Shown in pieces: positions 40,318 through 51,600 of a stretch of DNA of 64,000 nucleotides. The translations under genes were made by a program, and so were the position numbers. Position 1 is the first letter of the stretch; every line of letters starts with the position of its first letter. Location of the stretch: the NCBI GenBank assembly GCA_963575745.1, contig CAUYUJ010006557.1, positions 573,501 to 637,500 on the forward strand. The letters run 5' to 3'. The DNA is from Prorocentrum cordatum (taxonomy: Eukaryota > Sar > Dinophyceae > Prorocentrales > Prorocentraceae). The notes beneath the pieces were generated by a model. It saw only the letters and a program-made list of their open reading frames with translations, did no database searches and was not told the DNA's origin.

Positions 40318-42564
40318 ATGGCAACGCGGTGCCGCCTCTGCCTGGCGAGCGGCGTGGACGGGCAGGCGGAGCCTGGTGGGGACCTATGCGGTGCTCATCG
40401 GGCAGCGGCTGCCGGGCAGCCGTCCTCCGCACGGCCGGCCGTTCCAGATCGGGACGCCAGGCCCGCGGTCGAGGACCATTTCGGGCCTCAGCGAGCTGCG
40501 AGGTCGGCGAGGCAACAGCCGTACTCCGAGGCGCCAGTGTTGACAGTGCGGAACGCCTTCATCGACGGTATCGCCGAAGACCGGCCGCAGAGGCGGCAAC
40601 TCCGGCTGAACCTCACCGAGGGCGACGAGCCGCGTGGACTTGACGCTCCTGTTGGCGCAGATGCCTCCATGTCCGAGGGCGGCGCGCCTGCTGGGAGGCG
40701 CACCGCCGAGGACGCCGGCCTCGAGATGCTCCTCGGCGAGCTGGATCTGAATCCAGAGGCTCGCATGGACCAAGACGCGGGCATCCCCCTGGCCGAGATG
40801 CGCCGAGTCCGAGCACGTGACGACGACGTGTCGACGCCGATGGCACGCGCTGGTGCAGCGCATGGACGAGGTGATGGAGGAGCAGAAGGTGGGGGAGGAG
40901 GAGGAGCTGGACGGGCAGCTGCCGGTGGCCCGGAGGGTGTCGGTGACGCAGCCCGCCTCGATGATCCGGCGGCCATGGCGGGCGGAGGAGAGGACGGTGG
41001 GGAAAGAGGCAATCGCAGGCCTGCGCGCGCATCGGCGGCGGCGAGGCTGCTGCGAGCCGAGATCGCTGCATCTCCCCCTCCTCCTCCGCCAGCCGAGGGG
41101 GCCGCCTTCCCTGGCGGCGTCATCACATGCACTCTTTGCCAGCAGCAATTCGCTAATGGGGCCCCGGGCTTCATGCGGCACCTCACGGTCAGGCATGCCG
41201 GCTGCAGCATCGACAACGAACTCCTGGCCACGCTGCGCGGCCTCCAGCGTGTGGCCTGCGCAGGGGCTGGGTGCGGCGGCATCAGGCGTGCCGGCATGAC
41301 ATCCTGCAACCACTGCAGGCGCAGCACTCCCACCAGACCGCTGGCCGTTGGGGACCTGATTGTCGGCCCGCGTACGGGTGTGGCCACTCTGGCCGCAGAA
41401 CCCCCCGCAGGGGCATCGCAGGCAGGGCACGATGCCAGCGCCCACGCAGACGACGTTTCCCTCCCTCCCGGCTTCATCGAGAGAGTGCGGCGATTGCCGG
41501 GTGGTGCCACGCAGGTGCACATCCCCATCGCATTGAGGGTCAGACACGCCCGGAGATGGGCAACCACACTGGAGGGTATGGAAAAGGATCTTCCGGGTTG
41601 GACTGCGCTGGAGGAGGCGCGTTCGCGTTTGCTCCTCACAACCCCACCTCAAGGCATGCACGTGGAGACCGAGATCGCAGTGCGCACACGCATGTGGGAA
41701 GCGAAGCAGTTCGAGGCTTTACCGTCTCGCCTTGAAGCGCAACGCATTCTGGGCCCGGGGGTCAGGAGAGGCAGGAGGTCCAGGAGACGTGACGACGCCG
41801 CCGAGGACAAGAAACGCAGGAGCAGGAAGCAGACAGCAGAGGGAGCCTACCGCAAGGCCATCAACACCATGACCTCCGAGGATGCACAATTCTCTGCACA
41901 GGCCCAGGCACGACATGCTTCGGAGCTCATCCCGAGGTCCGAGCGGCCCGATGCTCTGTGGGTCCGCCCAGGCGGCGCCCAGCCCTCCGACGGGAACTCC
42001 ACCTCCGAGGGCGGACACGGGAATCGACCAGACGGCAGCGCATCTCAGGAAGCATCTCTTGGACCTGCCTCCCACAGCGATGACCATCCCCTCAAAGGTG
42101 TGAGGTATGCCGCCCTGACTGCCCCAGGGCCCACTGGAACCAGGGCCGAGCACGCCAAGGAATGCCTCGGGTGCAAGAGCCACGTGGTTGCTAACAAGCT
42201 CTGCAGGGTACTGCTGCGCGTGCAGGACAAAATACGACGCGGGGACCTTCGGCCAGAGGCACGGTGGTTGAAGAGGACCCGCCATATCTTCTTGAAGAAG
42301 AAGATCTCCACCACGCCACGCCCCGTGCGCATGGGAGAATTCCTTAGGGGGGCCATGGCCAAAAAGGCTCAAAAAAAGGCAGCCCCTCGACTGCGCAAAC
42401 GCTTCCGCGAGTACCACCAGTGGGGCGTCGAGATGCCTGGGGGCGCGGAGGCTTTAGTGCATTGGAGAGGCCACGTCGAGGAGATGGCGATGGACGGCAC
42501 GCTGGAGCCCCTTGTTGCGTTCGACCTGGACCTCGAGAACATGTTCGGCAGTCGAGTGGGCTGA
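40318..42564 (+). pseudogene. LINE C polyprotein, N-terminal part: zinc fingers to RT motif A
   Basis: ATG at 40,318 was chosen; the frame opens 6 bp earlier at a GTG. MATRCRLCLASG with a downstream LCGAH may be a small zinc motif. A Gly/Ala/Glu-rich low-complexity region follows. A canonical C2H2 finger, ITCTLCQQQF ... FMRHLTVRH, lies near residue 272-295, and a second Cys-rich unit, VACAGAGCGG...SCNHC, follows. Basic residues (RRGRRSRRRDDAAEDKKRRS) come before the RT. RT motifs 1-2 read TRHIFLKKK and RPVRMGEFLRGAMAKK, and motif A VAFDLDLENMFGS with the first catalytic Asp lies near 42,517-42,555. A 1-base insertion or 2-base deletion near 42,563 ends the frame. Confidence 0.8.
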
Positions 42565-44068
42565 GATTCGCGAAGCTGTTCGGCGCGATCTCGAGGAGGC
42601 AGAGGGATGGTTCCAGTGGGAGCACGAGACGCCGGAAGAGATCGAGCTCCCCTCCGGAGACGTTGCTGTTTCCGACCGTGGTGCGGGGCAAGGGGACGTT
42701 TTTGGTTCGAGCACCTCTTCGCTCACCCTCGGGCACCACATCGGGGTTCACAGGCAGCGTCACCAGGGGTCGTTGGGAGACGCTCCGAGTGCCGGGGCCG
42801 TGGACGAGTGGTTCATCGACGACGGCCAGGCCTTCGTTCGGCCTGCACTGGCCAGTGCTTGGCTTCGGTCTGTCGACGCTGCCCTGGCAGCCTTCGGAGG
42901 GCGCCGCAGCACCGGCGCAGCCTGCAAAAGCGTTGCCCGGCTCCTGTGCCCCGAAGCGCGGATGACCGAGTTCCAGGGGTGGGCCAACGGGTACATCTCT
43001 GACACGTGCCGCGTGGAGGAGGCGGCCACCGCGCCGAAGGTCCTAGGGGTGCACGTGGGGAACGCCGACCAGGAAGTCTCGGACTTTCGCGCGGCCGTCC
43101 TCAAAGTCGAGGCCGCCCGGGCGTCGATCATGGAACTGGACCACCCGCAGTGCGAGCTCACGCTGCAGCGCCGCTTCTTGGACGTCAGCAAAGGCTCCTA
43201 CATCTTGCGGTGCAACGGCGATCGGATTCCGGATTCCAGAATGCGAATTGCATCGATTCGATGACTCTCTCCGGGTTGGGGTCGAGACTCGCTGGCCGGT
43301 CGTCTTCCAGACGTAGGGTGGATCCAAGCCACGTTGGCCGTTGATGCAGGCGGGATTGGCATGCGGGAGTCTGCCGTGATAGCTCTCCCAGCCTTCATTG
43401 CGAGACGGGTATCGTCGCGACCGCTCGTGAACGAGATGTTCCAGCACGTCGAGAACGCTGGCATCGGGTCACGAGTGTCGCTCTTGCACCGCTACGACCA
43501 GCGGACCAACGCAGCACTTCGGAGATGGCTCGACTCCCTCCCCCAGGGCGCGCGGGACCAGGTCCACGACGCCGTCGAGAGGGCAGCCGAATCCGCGGAG
43601 AGGAGGTGGCGGGATTGGTGTTCAGGCGAGGAGGGCGATGGAGAGGCCAACGAGGGGGCGGAAGGCCCAGCCCGGCCGCGGGGCAGCAGGCGCCCAGCCG
43701 CGGGCCTCGTGCCAGACGCCGGCACCGAGGACCCCGAGCACCCCGCTTCCCCAGCGCCCAAGGGCGGGCCGCGGCTGCAGAGCGAGCTCGTACGCTTTGC
43801 AGATGCCACTGTCGCGCACGGCCTCCTGGCGAAGATGCGCGAGGCCGGCGACTGGGAGCGCGAGCAGCTGCTCAGCGAGCTTTCCCATCCAGACGGCTCG
43901 CATGAGTGGCTGTGGGCCGTGGACCCGAACAAGGGGAAGACGCTCTCAAAGGAGGACTTCGTCACGGCCCTGCGGTTGCGGCTTGGAGCAGCGGGTCCAG
44001 ACGACTTCGCTCCGTGCGGCAACTGCGGCAACGGGGTGATTGGGCCAGTCGGCACCCATGGGCTCTGA
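42560..44068 (+). pseudogene. LINE C reverse transcriptase palm/thumb and linker
   Basis: The frame resumes with VEWAEIREAVRRDLEEAEGW. Motif B is DRGAGQGDVFGS (about 42,677-42,712) and motif C is DEWFIDDGQAF (about 42,805-42,837), with both catalytic Asp, followed by KVLGVHVG. QCELTLQRRFLDVSKGSYIL is typical of the thumb. Around 43,230-43,300 the intended reading ELHRFDDSLRVGVE sits in another frame, so two compensating indels are likely. The frame then runs VGWIQATLAVDAGGIGMRES, a conserved post-RT segment, a Glu/Arg-rich linker and DFAPCGNCGNGVIGPVGTHG, the start of a zinc knuckle, before a TGA at 44,066-44,068. Confidence 0.8.
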
Positions 44069-44695
44069 TGCGCATGCGTGCCCAGCACGCGCGGCCACAA
44101 TGCTGTCCGCGACGAGCTCTACGACATCGCGAGCAGCCTCGATTCCACGACGGAGCGTGAGCCCACGGGCCTCGTTTCCTCACGTCCAGGGCTCCGCCCT
44201 GCAGATGTTCTCACAGGCGTTTCTGGTCTCACAGCGCGCCTTGCGGCTCTGGACGTGGGGATTGCGGCCCCTGCGGCACGCGGCGCCGGCACGGATTATT
44301 GCGAGGCGATGCGATGTCGCAAGGTCGATCGGCTCGCGCCATATGCGCACGAGCTGGACGCGGCGGGCGTCGACTACCGACCCATCACTTTCAGTTGCTT
44401 TGGGCGCCCGCATCCGCAGGCCAAGCAGCTCGTTTCGAGCTTGGCTCGCCGCGTGGCCCGGCGCAAGGGCACCGAAGTGCACGTAGAGGAGCGCCGGATC
44501 TGGTGCCGGATCTCCACCGAAATCTGGAGGCGAGCGGCGCGAATGATCCGGCGCTGCCTGCCCAGCCACGCCCAGGAGGTCGCTGATGAGGACGATGCCT
44601 ATCACGACCCAGACGTGGAATTCAGGCGCGGGCACCCTGGCAGCGTCGACCCGTCACCTGCGGGGTCGGCGTCCGCGGCCGCGCCCTCGGGTTAG
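44069..44695 (+). pseudogene. LINE C C-terminal restriction-like endonuclease (RLE) domain
   Basis: It continues the same frame directly after the TGA. A Cys at 44,069 completes the knuckle C-x2-C-x10-H-x3-C with CGNC and GTH upstream. Then STRGHNAVRDELYDIAS, RPGLRPADVLTGVSG (Asp of the R-P-x-D motif), ARLAALDVGIAAP (second acidic residue), CRKVDRLAPYAHEL (Lys) and VDYRPITFSCFGRPHPQAKQ. This matches the HN...RP-D...DV...K...Y order of the PD-(D/E)XK-type nuclease of R2/CRE-like LINEs, which nicks the target to prime reverse transcription. Without readthrough the TGA would separate it from RT. An Ala/Ser-rich tail follows, with a stop at 44,693. Confidence 0.75.
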
Positions 44696-44700
44696 CCGAG

Positions 44701-47700
44701 GGCGCCGCCTCGGCGAGGCCGCAGCGCCGCAGCAGCTTGTGCCAGGCCCTGTGCTCCCACCGCTTCGGGCCTCTCTCCTCTTCTTCCCTTCTCCCTGGGA
44801 GCTCTGTGACTAGTCGTGGGTCGATCTGCCCGGCCTTGGCGGCGACCGTTTACATTGCCACTGTGGTACCGTTGTTTGGGTGCGTTTTATTTTCTCCGGC
44901 GCGCAGCGCACGAGGATAGATGATGCGAGTCGGGGTCATGTTCGTATCTGCCCTCCCCCCTTCCCTCCCCCTCCTCCTCCTCCTCCTCCCCGTCCTCCCC
45001 GTGCCCTCGTTTTAAGGCGCGGGCGCGCGCGCGCCTAACGGCGGGGCCGGGTGGCTCACACCCCGCGGCCGCGCCCTCGCCCAGTGAGGTTTCGCCGCGC
45101 GTTGTGCGCAGCGGTCATTTCCCTCCTCGTCCCCCATCTTCCCTTCCTCGTCTTCCTCCTCCTCCCTCCCCCTCTTCCCCCCTCCCGCGTCCTATATCAT
45201 GACGTGCTGGTTTTTGTGAATTGGCTGGTTGGGCCATTCTGTATCTTCCAGCTCGCGCATGTGGAACGTATCAACGGCTGTCTAGGCCTCGGGGGGTACA
45301 GGCACATGGCACACCCCGTTCCTCAGCTTTGTTAACTCTCTCATGGTGTGAGTGTCCAGCTGGTGGGGCTGGGATGTTGTATAATACTTCGCAGTGGCTG
45401 TAAGTGAGGAATACAACGCCTCTCAAATGCAACCGTTTTTTCCGCCAGTGCTAGAGGACAGCCTGTATGTTGAAGTCGTGGAACACATGGGAAAGGAAAA
45501 GAGCGCCTCAGGAGCGCAACAATAATCATTTGTTCGGCCACCGAGAGGGGGCGGTAAATGGTCAGTCCCCCGATCTGATCGATGGCCTCAAAGATGGCCC
45601 CAAGAGCGCCCAAACAGCCTCCGAAAGTGCCCCGAGAGAGTCACAAGAGGTCCCCAAGAGGACTTCAAGAGAGCCACAAAGGCCTCCCAAGTGGTCCGAA
45701 AAAAATCCTATATCGAAAGATCCGCGAAGACAATGACGACTGATATGTGTCCACAAGGTCGCATGGACTCAATTAGCTGGAGCGCCCAGGCAATGGAGTG
45801 AAACACGCAACTGTACGAACATAATAGAAACCTTACAAATAAGAGCTCCGCGTTGCTACACAGAGCAACCATCTGTCAAATGGGAAAGAGGATTTCTCAA
45901 GAGGAACATATTGTATACATGATATGTGTTTCAACGCGCGGCCCGAACTGGGTCGTGGCGACTCTGCGGCCAGACCACCGCAGATGCATCGAACCATCCG
46001 AAGCATTGAAATTGAACCACGGAGACATCAGCCCACACATGTTTCCCCCACCCACGTGTGTTGCGACGCAAATGAGAGCACGCAGGCGATCCGCAACGTG
46101 CAAACCATCTCGAGATCATGCCCCAAGCAGGCTCGAGTTATGGTTACCGCACCTGTGCGACAGCATCTTGAATTACCCGATGACTGCACACCCGAATACT
46201 CCATCGAAGAACACACAACTACACGACCATGATTTCTCGGGGCCCTCCGCAGCGCGCTGGGGGCGGCGCCGGAGGCGCCGCCAAGGGGGGCCCAACGCCG
46301 ATCCAAGAAATCTTCGCGGACCACCGCGAAATCATCTTGAGGCCCTCATTTGTTCACCGGTTTTCGCTGCGCGGTGCACACACGCAACCCCACGCACGGC
46401 AGCCCCGCCCGTGTACGGGCCGAGCCTGTGGTTTGACCGGGCCTCGGCCCCTGCCTGCTCACGAGTCAGCGCACCCGATTCCTCCTCCTCCTCCTCGCTC
46501 CAGCTTGAGCTGCAGCCAACGCGGTTTGCAGATGTGTTGGCAAATGCCTGCCTTCTGGCCTACGGCAACAGAGAACAAATGGGCCCACCGCCCTCACTAG
46601 CTGGATATCCCTGTGTGCCGGGCCCAGCCAGCGTTGCGGCTGCTGCTGGAACGAGATGGGATCTCCATCAAATACCAAACGAACTCCATTGCTATTAAGT
46701 CTGCTGATGTGTCAATGTAGTTAACGCTTTCTACGGCACGCAATGCAAACATAAACGTATGTTTAATTGGGGTACTTCACGCTGGATGAGACCCGTTGCC
46801 AGATCAAGCAAAGCCAACGGCGGGATGAATTTCTGCAACCCTCCACCATGGACCATGATCACGTCATCTTTCCGCCAGCTCCCGCCGCTGTCGTACGACA
46901 TGCCAGTGTCCTTCTCGGGGGCGCAAGGAGTGGGAGCTCGCGGGAAGGAGGACAAGGAGAAATAATAGCAAATCGAATGCCTCCTCCGAAGACCATTCAA
47001 AGCAAATTAAGGCGCCAACTCCCAGGCTGGCACAACTCGGCAGTGCGGAAACATGGGCTCTAGCCGCTCTAGCCCCTGAAAAAAACACCAACTCCCGTTT
47101 TGAGCAACTGTAGACGCAACCATACCGTGCTGCTGACATCGGGTATTCCAATTTTCTCCTCTTCCTCCTCTGGAATTCACGAACCTCCTTGCGAGGACAC
47201 CAGCCGTGTGAGACTGAATCGCGTCCCCTGCATCCCCTCTACCGCCAGCCCGCAATCATTCAACTTGGCGGGATCCGTCTGGGTGTCTCAAGATTATGCG
47301 GATCGCCCCCGGTTGCATGGGACAACCCAGGGAGTGTGCTGGCTCGGCTCGAAGGCAACCCCGTTTCCCTCCCCCCGATGCCCTGTGGCGGCCGAGCGCC
47401 CCCTGCGGGACCTCAACACAAGAAGGAACGGGCGGGCCTTCTCAGAAGGCTCGGGAGTCCCATGGCCTTCCGAGAAATTGTCCCAAGCTTTCCCCGAAAA
47501 CACCGAAAACAATACAGGAAACCTGAGCGTTTCTGAAATAAGCCCCGCCGCCTTCTGAGAAGGCAAACTCCTTTTCATTCCCCCCCTCGCTCGCCGCCGA
47601 ATGACGGCGCTCGCCCCGGAAAGCACAAAAATGACGCCGACCCCCCCCCCGCGCAACTCTCAAACCTGCAGAGACTTCCTGTCGAAGAGTGCCCCAGAAG

Positions 47701-48225
47701 CGCCTCTGGCGATGTAGGCCGTACGGAAGTTTTGTGCGGCGCCGGCGCGCGCAAAGGTTTCTGACACCGCGTCGATGTTTCACGATCGCCGCCCAGGATT
47801 GGATTCTATCGGGTCCACTGGCGTCACATCGCCTCTCGGTACTTCTGCGTCGCACAATTCAATCTTCAACGCCTTCGCCGGTGTCGCCAGCGCGCCAACG
47901 CCGCATGAACCTACCGCATCGTGTTCGGGGGGTCGGGCGGAGCTGACGCCCGTCCCTCTTCCGAAACTGCAGATGACCATAATTGCCCGCAGCATTGCAC
48001 CACATGCACCACCGCCTCTGCCAGCAAGGCATCGCTAGAGTACGTCCACGGATCCGCTGCTGGAGTTGGGCCATCCAAGGGGGCCTCAGGCAGAGGCCGC
48101 CCCCTCTTTGCCCCTTCCCGAAACTGTCGGTCCCCACTACGTCCCCCCAATCGCAAAGTGTCTCGGGGAGGCATCGGCCAACAATGTTCCGTATCTGCTT
48201 TGCCCATTCTGTGCTGAAGGACCCC
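44701..48225. other. Intergenic DNA, no recognisable gene
   Basis: Contains CT-rich DNA and a GCGCGGGCGCGCGCGCGCC stretch (44,950-45,190), a CAAGATGGCCCC-type block (45,580-45,705), a GGCGCCGGAGGCGCC palindrome with a downstream GATCCAAGAAATC word (46,263-46,312; a related minus-strand version lies at about 62,180-62,260) and two GCCTTCT/AGAAGGC palindromes (47,435 and 47,552). Open frames are short and without family signature. Confidence 0.5.
45580..45705. repeat. Degenerate CAAGAGGGCCCC short repeat, second block
   Basis: CAAAGATGGCCCCAAGAG and CAAGAGGTCCCCAAGAG words; same type as 39,850-40,140. Confidence 0.6.
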
Positions 48226-48385
48226 CCTATGAACACCTGAAAACTCCATGACATCTGAAACTGAGTACCTAAGAAAAGACATAATGATCACAGGAACCAT
48301 TTTCAATACAACGTGCTGCGCACCTGAAAGGGGGCCGCTGGGCCCTTTACGTTGTGATGGACAAAGGTTTGCGTTCTAGCTCAAA
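48226..48385. repeat. Dispersed repeat D3
   Basis: The left half (CCATGACATCTGAAACTG) resembles 55,351-55,372 (CCATAACATCTGAGACTG). The right half (AATGATCAC ... ACAACGT ... ACCTG ... GCCGCT-GGCC ... TTCTAG) resembles 58,695-58,799. The partner appears split by the minisatellite at 55.6-58.5 kb. Confidence 0.5.
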
Positions 48386-48954
48386 ACCCGTTGACCTCAT
48401 CGAATCCCTTGACGCATGCATATGACTCTCCGTCGCCTGGGCAGAGAAAGCCCCCTGTGCCTTGCGAGTCCAGCGATGTGCTTCAGGCTCGTAGTTCGAA
48501 TCGACATCCTCGAAATCCTGTCGGCCTCGGCCTGCGCAGCCCATCCCGTGCAGGTCCAAGCCCGCGAAGCAGCAACCCGTTGATGATGATGATGATGATG
48601 AAGCGCCTTGAAAGGTCGGTCCTCCCATAACACAAACCTGAGAAGCCACCAATACGCCAAATGCGTAAGGTAGAGAGAGAAAGAAGGCGAAGAAGCAGGA
48701 AAGAATAGAAGCGGAGAATAGGTAAAGCCCAACCCAGGATTGAAACCCAGGATACTGAAAGAAAACATAAATGAAAGACTGTCCAAGATCCCAAATAAAT
48801 CCCACCACTAGGTTCCTCTTGTGCAACCCGTTGAGCAGGCGAAGGAGGCGGCCTCCATCCTCCGCTTGCGGTCCTGCTGGCGCCGCTGCGGCACCGCGCT
48901 GTCCGAGGCATGGGTGTGCTCTCCGAGTTCCAGGAGCGCGACGAAAGAACGCGC
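48386..48954. other. Intergenic DNA at the 3' side of the copia element
   Basis: Includes a short (GAT)n at 48,583-48,601. No long terminal repeat could be recognised. Confidence 0.4.
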
Positions 48955-49560
48955 TCTTACCCTTGCGTTTCGCGCGAAGATCGGCGAGCTGACTCGTGCC
49001 GTCTACTCAACGAAGATGGGCCTGCGGACGCTGCGTGGCTGCGCGCACGATGGCCACGTCGACGGCCGCCCCCAAGTCGTCGGCCAACCCAGCCTACGGG
49101 TTGGCGGCGTGGTCGTAGCCGCCACGAGTCGGCGACACTGATGGCTGCAACCCCCGCCACCAAACAAGGCCTCACGAGGTCGAACTCGGGGTCCACGATC
49201 TCCAGCAACATGGCCCTGATATGCCCTGGCATGGCCATCCCCTCCGAAATGGCCAGCGTCTCCGCGCCAAACAAGTGGGCTCACCTTCTCTTTCAGTTGT
49301 GACCCTTCCAAGATTGGGTAGAGATGGCGGCCGTCTAGCCCTGCGGGATCTGCCGACTCGTAGCGAACGCGAAGTAGCCAGCCTTGGGAGCACCATCCCT
49401 GGCAAATGCCCAGGCCGCGGAGGCCAGCTCGCGAAAAAGGGGGCGTGCTATACCTTGAGCGTGTCCCCGCAGAACTCCTTAGTCACGCGCCCTACTTTAT
49501 TCGCCCCGAGCAAATCGCCCACGGTCTGGTTGGGAATCCTGCCCTGAATTAGCGACACTG
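48955..49560 (-). pseudogene. Copia RNase H domain
   Basis: VSLIQGRIPNQTVGDLLGAN then KVGRVTKEF (49,558-49,460) corresponds to the RT-RNase H junction of copia elements. FGAETLAISEGMAMPGHIRA then MLLEIVDPEF (about 49,274-49,180) matches the SxAAExxAxxEG..xxRxxLxE segment with its catalytic Glu. VDGTSQLADLRAKRKGKS (about 49,006-48,950) matches the terminal W-V-x-x-x-x-Q-L-A-D-x-x-x-K signature. A TGA stands where the Trp before VDG is expected (about 49,007), plausibly TGG to TGA. A stop (49,444) and frame changes separate the pieces. Confidence 0.65.
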
Positions 49561-49631
49561 AACCTGACAAGTAAGGTCGACTCCTTCTGGCCCCCAAAAT
49601 TGAGCCGCGCAGACTCCTGGCCTGGTATAGT

Positions 49632-50296
49632 TCACCTGGTGTAACTTGAGCTCGAGGCTCCTTCCGTCGCTTCGTAGTTATGCCGATCAGCTGGACGCGC
49701 TCCGAGCTGCGACCCTGGGATCTGTGATCTCGGCGTCATCCTCGTCCTGCGCCAACTCAGTGCCCGTGTGCCTGCCTTTCTCGTGGCGCCAGGCTTCCAA
49801 CGGACCCTGCGCGAATTCTCGCGAGCCCCCTTGAACTGCTCGTCGCCTCCGCCCGCGACGTCGTCCACCGCGAAGACCATAATCCCGCGCGCGCCCTTCT
49901 GGCCCCTCAAGTAGAAGACGCAGCCGTCGAAGATGAATCGCTGAAAGGCCATGGGGGCCTCTTCGGCGTCTTGGGCGCCTCGTCTCGACATCGGGGGTGC
50001 CTGTCCGATGTAGTTCCACACGCAGGCCTCCCTACGGTTGATCGAGGGGGCCACCTGCCGCGAGGGCGGAGGTGATGTTGGCCAGCTAGACAGCCCACCT
50101 GTTCGTGCATAATCTGCAAAATGCTGGATGCGATGTCCTTCTTCTCCAACTCGAGCAAATCGGGGACGGCGAACTGGGCCGCCAACCGTGCCTTGGCGAT
50201 CCTCCAGGTACCGTCGCTCTTGACGTGCAATGGCTTCTCGCCTGCGCCCGCGCCCCCGGGGTCGCCGCCCCCGACCGCTGGTCCGTCAGAATCCAT
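49632..50296 (-). pseudogene. Copia reverse transcriptase
   Basis: RIAKARLAAQFAVPDLLELE (about 50,200) matches the yKARLVAkG start of copia RT, followed by SSILQIMHEQ. After a frameshift near 50,060 come VWNYIGQAPPMSRRG (the Y-G-L-x-x-A-P-R-x-W region), AFQRFIFDGCVFYLRG and GIMVFAVDDVAGGGDEQF, the catalytic YVDD box in the form AVDD. The linker RVRWKPGATRKAG follows. The active-site Asp pair is retained, but no uninterrupted protein exists. Confidence 0.65.
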
Positions 50297-51108
50297 CAGG
50301 CGCCCACGGTGCGACGGGCGAGATCAGGGCCCTGTCGAACTGCATCCGCATCCCCAAGAGGTGGTACCCGCGCGGCGCCAGCGCGCACGATGTCATTCCA
50401 CTCGCGCCGCTGCGCTGAGAAATGGGGCTGATACATGTTGGTGTCCACTAAGGACTTGTCCGTGATCTCATTCCTGCCACGCTGAGCTCCAAGCGTGAGA
50501 TGGGCATCGACTGGCGCTCGACCCTTGTCCTTGCGGCCCGTCCTTTTGGGTGGGGCCGGGCTGTCCTCCTGGGCATTGTCCCCGATGTTGGCGATCCTCT
50601 GAGACGCCGGCGCGGCCGCAGCTGGATCGCTCGAATTTCGGAGGAAAGCGGATGGGACATCGTCATGTTGGTCGCCGCGCTGCGTCTCCATGGGCAAGGG
50701 CGACGGCTCGACGTCTGTGGGGCGCTCGATCCCCATCGCGGGCGGCTGCCAGGAAGACGGCGGCTGATCGCCCCCAGCCGGTTCGGGGGGAGCTGCGCTG
50801 GGAACTGCATCCCCAGCTTCGTTGGGAGGTTTCTCCTGGCAAGGGAGGTCACTTGCGTCTGCCGCGGTTCTCCGCGCGCAGATCCCCCTGCATTGAACTG
50901 TCGATTTGCTCCACTGCGGCCGTCTCGCTCTCGCTGGCAGGGCGGAGCTGCTCAGGGGAGCGCTTCGACTGCCCCCCTCGTAAGAGCTCAGGGGGGCACC
51001 TCGTAAGAGCACCTGGTAGGTAACTGGTCGGCGCTGCTTCTCAAGGGATAGCAGCGATCTCCTGGCTGGAACATGGCCCCGCGTGGTGGCCAGGTCCTTC
51101 GTTCGCAT
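50297..51108 (-). pseudogene. Copia integrase-to-RT linker region
   Basis: An open frame of 270 residues, Pro/Ala/Ser rich and low in complexity. It ends in SAQRREWNDIVRAGAARVPP just before the RT. Variable linkers of this type separate IN from RT in copia polyproteins. No domain is recognised; it could be partly out of frame. Confidence 0.4.
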
Positions 51109-51251
51109 GTTCTGCGCAACTTCTCCAAGCAGTCCGCCTCGCCGTAAGCCGCCGCGGGCGAGTCGCGCGCGTCAGCGCCCCCGGCATGCCCGGCGTCGCC
51201 ATTCAACCCGCGGCGCAACGGACGGGCTAGGCGACCCCTCCTCCGCGATCT

Positions 51252-51572
51252 TCAGGGAGTCCCCCGAAAACCGGAAAACAACTCGTAGGGGAAGACACCT
51301 TCCCTCCGCGCGCTCTTGCCAATCGCGACGTTGACGGAATCCACGATCTCGTGGGAGTCACCCCAACTGTTGGCGTCGTCAAACTCCTGGCGGGCGCCGA
51401 CAAGGGTCTCCTTCCAAATGCCTCCCGCGCGCTCGGTCTTGCCCGCCTGCCATGGGGAGGTCGCGCGCGCCACCTTGACCTCGGCGCAGTCGCCCTCGGC
51501 CGCGTCGGCGAACTCTCCAGCTGAGAAGCCCGCCGCGCCGTCGACCACGATGACCCCCGGCGCGCCGCGCAC
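51252..51572 (-). pseudogene. Copia integrase catalytic core (partial)
   Basis: VIVVDGAAGFSAGEFADAAE carries the second catalytic Asp. ARATSPWQAGKTERAGGIWK carries the catalytic Glu exactly 35 residues later (D-x35-E), with the typical PWQxGxxER motif. VDSVNVAIGKSARREGVFPY then ELFSGFRGTP matches the N......G.sPyelf.G..P end of the core. The first catalytic Asp and the HHCC zinc domain are not in this frame; upstream sequence is frameshifted. Confidence 0.7.
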
Positions 51573-51600
51573 CCACTTCCAGAAGGCGCGGTGACGACGT

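Larger units (their letters stand above)
40230..44700 (+). mobile_element. Non-LTR retrotransposon, LINE C (R2/CRE-like layout, nearly intact)
   Basis: One long frame with N-terminal zinc fingers and RT start (40,318-42,564), the RT palm and thumb in the next frame (about 42,565-44,065), a CCHC knuckle and a C-terminal restriction-like endonuclease (to TAG at 44,693-44,695). This is the domain order of R2/CRE-type LINEs rather than of the AP-endonuclease LINEs at 1-8.6 kb. Only about three disruptions are seen: one indel near 42,563, a local frame disturbance at 43,230-43,300 and an in-frame TGA at 44,066. It is therefore much younger than LINE A and B. No poly(A) tail or target duplication identified. 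Confidence 0.85.
48955..51600 (-). mobile_element. Ty1/copia-type LTR retrotransposon, decayed internal region
   Basis: Read on the minus strand the order is integrase (51,572-51,252), variable linker (51,108-50,300), reverse transcriptase (50,296-49,632) and RNase H (about 49,560-48,955). IN before RT defines the Ty1/copia order. Frames shift several times. ORFs further upstream (51.8-54.5 kb) probably include the gag and protease part but are not recognisable. LTRs were not found by eye. Confidence 0.75.
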
